This document shows, one piece after another, positions 57,447-64,000 of a DNA stretch of 64,000 nt. Location: positions 5,075,015 through 5,139,014 of the forward strand of contig CM046863.1 of NCBI GenBank assembly GCA_025617745.1. The letters run 5' to 3'. A program made the position numbers and the translations under genes. The stretch comes from Heliocidaris erythrogramma. Lineage: Eukaryota; Echinodermata; Echinoidea; Camarodonta; Echinometridae. Below the pieces are notes generated by a model. It searched no databases. It was not told where the DNA came from and was given only the letters and a program-made list of their open reading frames with translations. The stretch's first letter is position 1; each line of letters opens with the position of its first letter.

Positions 57447-57784
57447 GTATCCCCCGAACTAGTGTTCGGGGATACAGAGTACTATGGATTTGGCATCGTC
57501 GCGCCGCGTCCACCGCAGAGATTTTCTTGTGAGCGCTCTACTGGCTGCAGTTTTTGTCGGATCACCTTCAAATTTCGCATGGAGGTGCATTATGGTAAGA
57601 TGAAGACGCCTTTTAGATTGTTTTTGGTGTGGGTAGAGTCATGGTTGCCATGGTAACCATATTTTTTAAAGAAATGGTAAAGACTTTCTTGTGAGCGCTC
57701 TACCGGCTGCAGTTCTTGTCGGATCATCCATTTCAGTCACAACATTGATTCAAATGTGGGATGGGTGACGGGTTCAGGGGATAC
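57447..57784. mobile_element. TIR element with terminal hairpin GTATCCCCCGAAC
   Basis: The left end is a hairpin GTATCCCCCGAAC-tag-TGTTCGGGGATAC; the right end GGTTCAGGGGATAC is the inverse of the left end. The block TTCTTGTGAGCGCTCTAC-GGCTGCAG-TTGTCGGATCA occurs twice inside (57523 and 57686). Confidence 0.65.
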
Positions 57785-58033
57785 ATGTACTCGGACTGGT
57801 CCCCCCCTCCGAGTGCTCTAGTTTGATTGGTTAAACGCACTGAACAATAGAATTCAGTGTTGTCATTTAAATCTAGCTGTTGGTTAAAAACGTTTATTTT
57901 AAGTCTTACTGCCCTATTTGGGAAGGTTGTTGAATGATGCATACAGTCTCGGTCGTCTTGAATATCGTTGACGGGTGATTAAAGGTGGCATGCAGCAAGC
58001 TGCGCACATGTGTCGACTTCCCGTGCAATCAGA

Positions 58034-58092
58034 GGACTGTTCGAGGATTGACCACTGTTCGAGGATTGACCAGTGTTTCGAGGATTGACCAG
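58034..58092. repeat. Three tandem ~20-bp repeats
   Basis: GTTCGAGGATTGACCA occurs three times in a row with slight changes. Confidence 0.85.
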
Positions 58093-58444
58093 GAGATCGA
58101 CAGAGCAGCACAGAGCCTTGGTTGAAGGCTAGATATTTATTGGGCAGTGGCATCTTTTGCACATGTACATGTACAGTATATGTTGATAGGGAGATGTTGG
58201 AATCTTGCCACCAACATACATGTAGCCCACATGCAAATTTAATTAAAATTGTAATCAATAGTGCTTCCAGAGTGTGAACAGCAGTCACACGAGACCCCAA
58301 ATTTTATGCCCCCAAGTCTGCCCAAGTGCTATGTACAGTAATACGAGTTGCCAGATTGTGCATAATTGCTAGCATCAATTGCTTACATGTATGTGCAGGT
58401 TTATTCCTTGTATAAAATGGACATTGTAAATTATACATGTACAT

Positions 58445-59010
58445 CCTCCCCCCCCCCCCCCCCCTCCTGTGTCTCTTCTTTCTCTTTCTGTCCTCTCCCT
58501 TCTCTTTTTCTCTCTCTCTCTCTCTGTCTCTCTCTTGCTTTTTCCCGCCCCAATCTCCCTTACCCTCTCTCTAGCCCCTCTCTCTTTCTCTTCTCTTCTT
58601 CCTTTCTCTTCTAACCCCCCTCTCCCCAAGCCTCGCTATCTTTCCTCCCAGACCTGACCACCCCCCCCCCCCCACTCTCTCTCTCTCTCTGATGTACATG
58701 TATCTCTCTCTTGCTCATTCCCCAATCTCCTTACCCTCTCTCTCTAGCCCTTCTCTCTTTCTTTTCTCCTTCCTTTCTCTTCTAACCCCCTCTCCCCAAG
58801 CCTCGCTATCTTTCCTCCCAGACCTGACCAACCCCCCTCTCTCTCTCTAATGTATCTCTCTCTTGCTCATTCCCCAATCTCCTTACCCTCTCTCTCTAGC
58901 CCTTCTCTCTTTCTTTTCTCCTTCCTTTCTCTTCTAACCCCCTCTCTCCCCAACCCTCTATCTTTCCTACCTGACCTGAACCCCCCCCCCCCCTCTGTCT
59001 CTGTATACAG
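58445..59010. repeat. Pyrimidine-rich minisatellite, about three 150-170-bp units
   Basis: Units starting near 58576, 58746 and 58898 each hold CCTTTCTCTTCTAACCCCC, TATCTTTCCT and GACCTGA, separated by C-runs and (CT)n. Frames across it are artefacts. Confidence 0.9.
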
Positions 59011-59254
59011 TACATACGTACATGTATCTGTCTTCATAAAGTTTTATATTTCTCTTCCTTTTTTGAAAGCTAAAGCTGAGCTCTGATCATGAGTTTACAT
59101 TGTGGAAAAAAAAGTCTCAAAGCAATTCAGAAAGGTTGATCATGTCTTATAAGAATTGGTGTATACATGTACTGTGAGGTTTTGGAAGCATCAAAGTGAT
59201 AAGAAATTGACCCAATCTCTCTGAAAAGCGCATGCACTGTACAAAAGAAACATT

Positions 59255-59340
59255 TATACTGCTCACATGTGTCATGAATGTTCGGGCTGAACACTTCAGC
59301 TATTTCTTGTTATATTTTGAATATGAGGGCATTTGAAGAG
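59255..59340. repeat. Dispersed repeat P, copy 2 (inverted)
   Basis: Inverse of part of 18640-18780 (CATGAATGTTCGGGCTGAAC ... CAGCTATTTCT). Confidence 0.5.
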
Positions 59341-59664
59341 ATCCTTTCAGGTGACATTCTACTATCTAAGAAGCGAGAATGCCCCTTCTATTGTTTTAAT
59401 AGTCATGATCATAACACTGAAGTATCCAAAAGGTGAATTGAAGGGGTATTTTTGCTACTTGGATATCAGGCTATTTATTTCTGTTACGGACATTACGGAA
59501 GGGAGTGCTTTCCATGGAATTGCCCAGTACTCAAGCTTCTCTTTGAGGAGGGGATCGATGGTGCTGGAAAATATTGTTTTGCGAACCACTTCTCAGAATA
59601 CCTCAGAACGCATTGGAAAGTATACTGTCCTGAATAAGCCAGTTCGTAATAACAATTTGTGCAT

Positions 59665-59850
59665 ACATGCAGTTGAAGGTCATTTGTACCAAGGACAGTT
59701 GACCTTTATATGCTGTCATTTGGTACACACCACAATGCGTGCACTAGTTTGATTTTTACATGTGAACAAGTAGCACGTCCATTGAAACAGATGCGATTGG
59801 GCATATTTAAATTGGGTTAATTTCAGGGTCAATTTTGTGCCATGATTACC
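59665..59850. repeat. Dispersed repeat Q, copy 2 (inverted)
   Basis: Reverse complement of 19576-19760 at perhaps 75% identity. The P and Q order is permuted compared with 18.6-19.8 kb. Confidence 0.65.
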
Positions 59851-60199
59851 ACCAACTGGCTTAAAATATTACAATATTACATGTAGTTGAATTTTTGCCC
59901 ATTGTAAATTTCTTTTTACAAATGGCTATTTTTCCCCAGGACCATTTTTCATATTGAGAGAGCTTTATAGCCTATAGGTGTACATACATGTACACATACA
60001 TGGATCTAACGAAGATGTGGAGTTAGTGATCCTGATGTGTGTAATACAGTGTGCATTATTTGACTCAGTGCTTTTGTACATGTATGTAAGTAAGTTGCTA
60101 AATGCATTTGAAGGCTCCCCAGGAAATGTTTCCTCGTTATCGTCTGCTGATATACCCAGAAGGGCATTATCTCATACAGGTACAGTATACTTTATACTT

Positions 60200-60320
60200 A
60201 AACACAGAAGAGGTAAGGAGAAGAGGTAAGGTGAGGGGGTCAGGAAGGGGGAAGAGTGGCAATAACCCAACATTGTTGATGTGCAGGGGAGGGGGGGGGG
60301 GGGGGGGGGGGAGGAGGGGA
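60200..60320. repeat. Purine-rich tract with long G-run
   Basis: GGGGGA-type purine sequence with a run of about 22 G at 60289-60311. Possible quadruplex former. Confidence 0.85.
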
Positions 60321-62220
60321 GGAGTGGAGGAGAAGTATGAGAATACTACATACATTGTACATGTACATGTATACAAGAAGAAGTGTTGTATAATAAACTG
60401 ATTATTTTTTTCAGACTTGTTAATGAAACAGTCTACAAGTACTACAACTCTCTCAAATGAAAAATATGCAGACTTTCGTTGGATTTGGGCAGGTCCAATA
60501 TATGTACTATGTCCTACATTTAACAATGACATCAAAGGTTAAGGTACTTAAATATGATTGATAATGATGATTTGGATCAGACAATCAAAAGTTTGATTGA
60601 AAAAATGTGTGTACATGTGTACATGATTGTCATTGTCAAGCAAAAGGAAAGGGGGAAAAATGTAAAAGCTTGACAATGTTACAGACTGAAGAACTAGAAA
60701 GCTCTCAAGTGCTCTTCTTATCTTATAGATGGGATATTTGTTTGCATTTTCATACCCAAGGCAAGCAGTCTAATGTATACATTTAAATGTCGATGCCTTC
60801 ATGCTACCCAAGTGTACGACCAGCGCTTCTCAGTGTGTACTTTTAATTCCTTCAGCCCAGTTGCGCTCGCCCTCTTCTATACAGTTTGTGTTGTGTGTGT
60901 GTGTAGTATGCAGGTACATCATGTACGTGTACCCATGACAGTTGAAATGTGTAACAGAGTGTCTGAATTGTTCAAGACTACCCTATATTATACAATAGCT
61001 GCTCCTGACATGTGATGCAGCCAGAGAATGGGGAAGTTAGGCTCTACTCAGGGCTTCGTGGAATTGTGTTTAAGTGTCATTATGGGGTCTGTGACTGCAG
61101 ACTACTCTGTGTGTGGGCATGTGCTGTGTGTGTGTTATGGGTGGGTGTGAGTGTCCTGTGTGTGTGTGTGTGTGCGTGGGCTGGGACAAGATGAGCATAG
61201 CAGAGGCTTCCCTGCCAAAATTTAATGAGCATGCATGAATTGCATGTCATTGCGTATCGGTAGTAGTGAACGGGTCCTGCCACTGTACTTGAGCATGGTA
61301 CATGTGTGTAATAGCAGGTGGGTTTAATCTTAGAGTGGTCAATAGCGTTGATACCTTGGATGAGCAGCATACAGTACACTGCATTCTCCATGTGCTGGGG
61401 CAGTGGAAGAACTGAATATTTCCCTATGAGTTAGAGTGCAGTTCCTGATGTTTTCCAGGGGAGTTGGAATGCATCATACATGTATGGTTTATTTGGCTGT
61501 AGCAGTTTGAAAACAATATTTGTCTAATTGATGGTACATTTAGTCCTAACATGGAACATGAATCGCAAGTTTGAAGTATTTTGAGTGAGATCTGTGCCCA
61601 ATGAGCTGCGGATATTAAAAAGGATTATTTCATAAGGATTATTTATCTCGCGGTGGAAAACTATTTGTGAAGCAAAGCTGTGAAGTTTCAAAAGCATGTT
61701 TTGAGAAAAGGCACATTTTTGAAGGATATTTCGGACAGGAAAAAGAGTAAGATTTATAATTGTATTTGTGTAATTTTAGTTACATACATGAAAGAAAAAA
61801 AATATATTTATGTCATGTTGCTTACCACTGCTTTAACATCTTCATTAGATAAGAAGTTTACGACTTTAGCGTTTTCCCCCAAATATGTATACTTCTACAC
61901 TTAGTCTGATATACCCATAGCATTTCAGAGTTTTCTTATGGTCCAAATTGATCAGTTACCCCTCCTCAAATTGGCAACAATTAATCTTATTCTCCACTCC
62001 TTCATAGTTTGAAAAAAATACAAATGTTTATTAAATTTCCAGCTGTGAATGCAAATTGCAAAATTTAACAGAAACATTGCCAATTTCTATGCGAAAATAG
62101 TGATTACATATTTTACACTGCGTTGCAAATGATTTAATACAATTACAAAATAGTTACTTATTCATGAACGACACAACGTACTGCAGTAAAGATAGACTCA
62201 AAAAAGATAATGCAAGTTAC
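60321..62220. other. Gene-poor stretch
   Basis: No gene recognised. TG repeats lie at 60885-60905 and 61110-61180, and a diverged trace of the 19.0-kb repeat at 61950-62110. Confidence 0.45.
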
Positions 62221-62247
62221 ACGTCACTATAAAAGGAGACACGCAAC

Positions 62248-62529
62248 CTGGGGAGCGTTTTATCAAGCGTTTTGTCAGTGAATTTTTACCAACAACTGTT
62301 ATAAGCTACTGAAATCCTTTGCATCTGATTGGCTGAGAGAAAACACGTCACTAAAAGGAGACACTGTACTATTTGGGTTAAAGACCTTGGGAGCATTTTA
62401 ATCAAGTGTCTTGTCAGTGATTTTTTATTGACAAATTTGCTCTCAGCCAATCAGATGCAAGGATTTCAGTAGCTTTTAACAGTTGTCGGTAAAGAACCCT
62501 CACAGAACGCTTGATGAAATGCTCCCCTG
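62248..62529. mobile_element. MITE, GGAGCGTTTCATCAA ends, compound copy
   Basis: Starts CTGGGGAGCGTTTTATCAAG and ends CGCTTGATGAAATGCTCCCC. Inside, GCTCTCAGCCAATCAGAT and its inverse ATCTGATTGGCTGAGA both occur, with AAAAGGAGACAC present inside (62352) and just outside (62230). It looks like one copy inserted beside or into another. Confidence 0.75.
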
Positions 62530-62779
62530 GACCTGTATGTTTTATTCATTTCTAGACTAATGAACCATTTGAGATGGAAATTTATGCAACCTGGATGATC
62601 GATCACCCAGCTGTACATGTATGTATCTGGTCCATCGAAACATGCCTGAATTAATGTATGCCTAGTTGCAATCATAGGCTGATAGGTCCACATACACATA
62701 CTAGGTCGTTAATATGCTAAATTCTCCCTTTTCCCTTTAGTTATAATTACATTTTAACAGTAAAGCGAGGGAGGAGGTT

Positions 62780-62945
62780 GAGAGAGAGAGAGAGAGAGAA
62801 TGAGAGAGAAAGAAAGAGTAATGAGAGTAAGGAAGGAGATGGAGAGAAGGACAGATGACAGAGGAGAGCTACATGTAGATGGATGGGAAGAGGGAGAGAT
62901 GATGATGAAGCGAGAGAGAGAGAGAAAGAGAAGGAGAGGAAGCCT
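62780..62945. repeat. (GA)n-rich tract
   Basis: Two GA-rich blocks separated by mixed purine sequence. Frames over it are low complexity. Confidence 0.9.
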
Positions 62946-63425
62946 GTTTCCATGCTTTATAAAGAAAGATACATGTATATATGTATGTATGTACATGTAC
63001 GAAGAGTTGTTTTGTAAGCATCGACTTTACATGTGTGCATGTAGTCCTTTCACTTGCAATTTGTTAATATTTATTTCTTCTATTTTTTATATTTTCCTGA
63101 CTTCTTTGTCGTATTTCTTCCTTCATTTAAAAAAGAAAATCTAGATGATTAACTGCAAAATCTATCTCAGACAGCAATAACATTGTACTGGAATATCTTC
63201 AGACCAGCAATCAAATTGCCATGCTCCCTGGAAACAGACCTTCAATCAAATTGCCATGCTCCCTGGACACAGACCTTCAGTCAAATTGAAAGTGCGCACC
63301 ACGTTTGCATGACTGATGGTCCAGAGCAGATCAAGGCATTGAAGCTCATAAATTAATGCATCGGAGACAATTTATTTTCACAGTTTCACTGAGAACTACT
63401 CTAATGGATTTTTCTGAAAATTTTC

Positions 63426-63697
63426 TTAAAGGGATACTCAACGCAGTTTGTGGACGTTTTAATGCCGCGAGAGGGCACCGTGATCGTTACCTGATCATGC
63501 CGTTGCCCCGCGGGGCGCAAACATCCACGCTCCGCCTGAGCTCGAGCTCTCGTGCGAGATTCGGTCGGCTTCGTGCAGTCGAAATGTAATCCCACTTAGT
63601 CCAACGACGCGTTCGCCGCACAAACTTTGTGTACGAGTGAATGGGGCTTACGCAATCCCGACTTTCCCCACGACCGCCAGGTGGCGTATCCCTTTAA
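63426..63697. mobile_element. TTAA-bounded GC-rich MITE, family 2
   Basis: 272 bp between TTAAAGGGATAC and GTATCCCTTTAA. The interior is clearly more GC- and CpG-rich than its surroundings (TGCCCCGCGGGGCGCA and similar). It shares TTAAAGGGA ends with the 15.7-kb family but not the interior. Confidence 0.8.
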
Positions 63698-63794
63698 GTG
63701 CAAGATCACTTTCCAATCTACATGTAGCTGCTGTATTTCTTTGTTGACTCTAGTTGTTCCAAGGCATTTTGCCTGTTTCAAGATTTCACCATAA

Positions 63795-64000
63795 TGAGAA
63801 TAGACCGCTTCTGTAATGTATACAAATTTATGCACATATATACGCTGAGCACCCAGTGACGAGCTATTCTATTTTAATATTAAACCTGCTTTTTATAAAT
63901 GAGCCTCTATGCTTGAAATCCAGTTTGCATACATTATTTTTTGCCATGTCCGGCAAGCCTCCAGCAAGCTTTCATGTTGTCAAGAACAACCTCTGTTTGA
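63795..64000. repeat. Dispersed repeat Z, copy 2, truncated by the window
   Basis: Reverse complement of 8480-8690. Confidence 0.75.

Noticed and set aside
58366..59086. Ser/Leu/Pro-rich frames
   Set aside because: Pyrimidine minisatellite read in several frames.

Overview
This is an AT-rich eukaryotic nuclear window: spliced genes with long introns, many tRNA-derived SINEs, MITEs, LINE relics, a Ty3/Gypsy element, abundant microsatellites and recurrent runs of G or C. A single-exon B-box/coiled-coil gene of the type expanded in marine deuterostomes, and a Mag/SURL-like LTR element, make an echinoderm (probably a sea urchin) the best guess. That is inference; no marker gene proves it.

Layout. 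1-12 kb is repeat-rich and gene-poor: dispersed repeats, a LINE 3' fragment (3.7-4.6 kb, minus), a CACTA-like non-autonomous element (6.9-7.9 kb), a small MITE with a clear target duplication (9.0 kb) and a frameshifted LINE relic (9.55-11.73 kb, plus). 12.07-13.73 kb (minus) is an intact B-box/coiled-coil/propeller-like gene with no RING. 14-19.6 kb holds several families of inverted or permuted repeats.

19.8-33.6 kb (minus) carries one host gene that I could assemble exon by exon: a mitochondrial peptide chain release factor of the MTRF1L (mtRF1a) type. It has seven coding exons, 554 codons, all six junctions in phase, PxT (PKT) and GGQ motifs intact, and possibly a non-coding leader exon near 34.8 kb. 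Its introns hold SINEs, MITEs, a 2.4-kb TIR element flanked by 112-bp direct repeats, and a 35-copy ~62-bp minisatellite. The first unit of that array overlaps the gene's own 5' splice site, so every unit carries a copy of the donor.

35.2-42.7 kb is a nested insertion. A complete Ty3/Gypsy (Mag-like) retrotransposon, with identical 171-bp LTRs, a perfect 5-bp target duplication and an uninterrupted 1401-codon gag-pol, sits inside an older TIR repeat.

42.7-64 kb has no gene I can name. Its main structure is a 5.36-kb candidate foldback element (47.56-52.91 kb). The ~300-bp inverted ends are built of degenerate tandem repeats, and inside lie a 380-bp direct-repeat pair and a basic 118-codon ORF. 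The rest is MITEs, a mariner-like TIR element, tRNA-like sequences, pyrimidine-rich minisatellites and dispersed repeats that pair with copies near 8.5 kb and 18-20 kb. Most short open frames here are repeat or antisense shadows and were left out.
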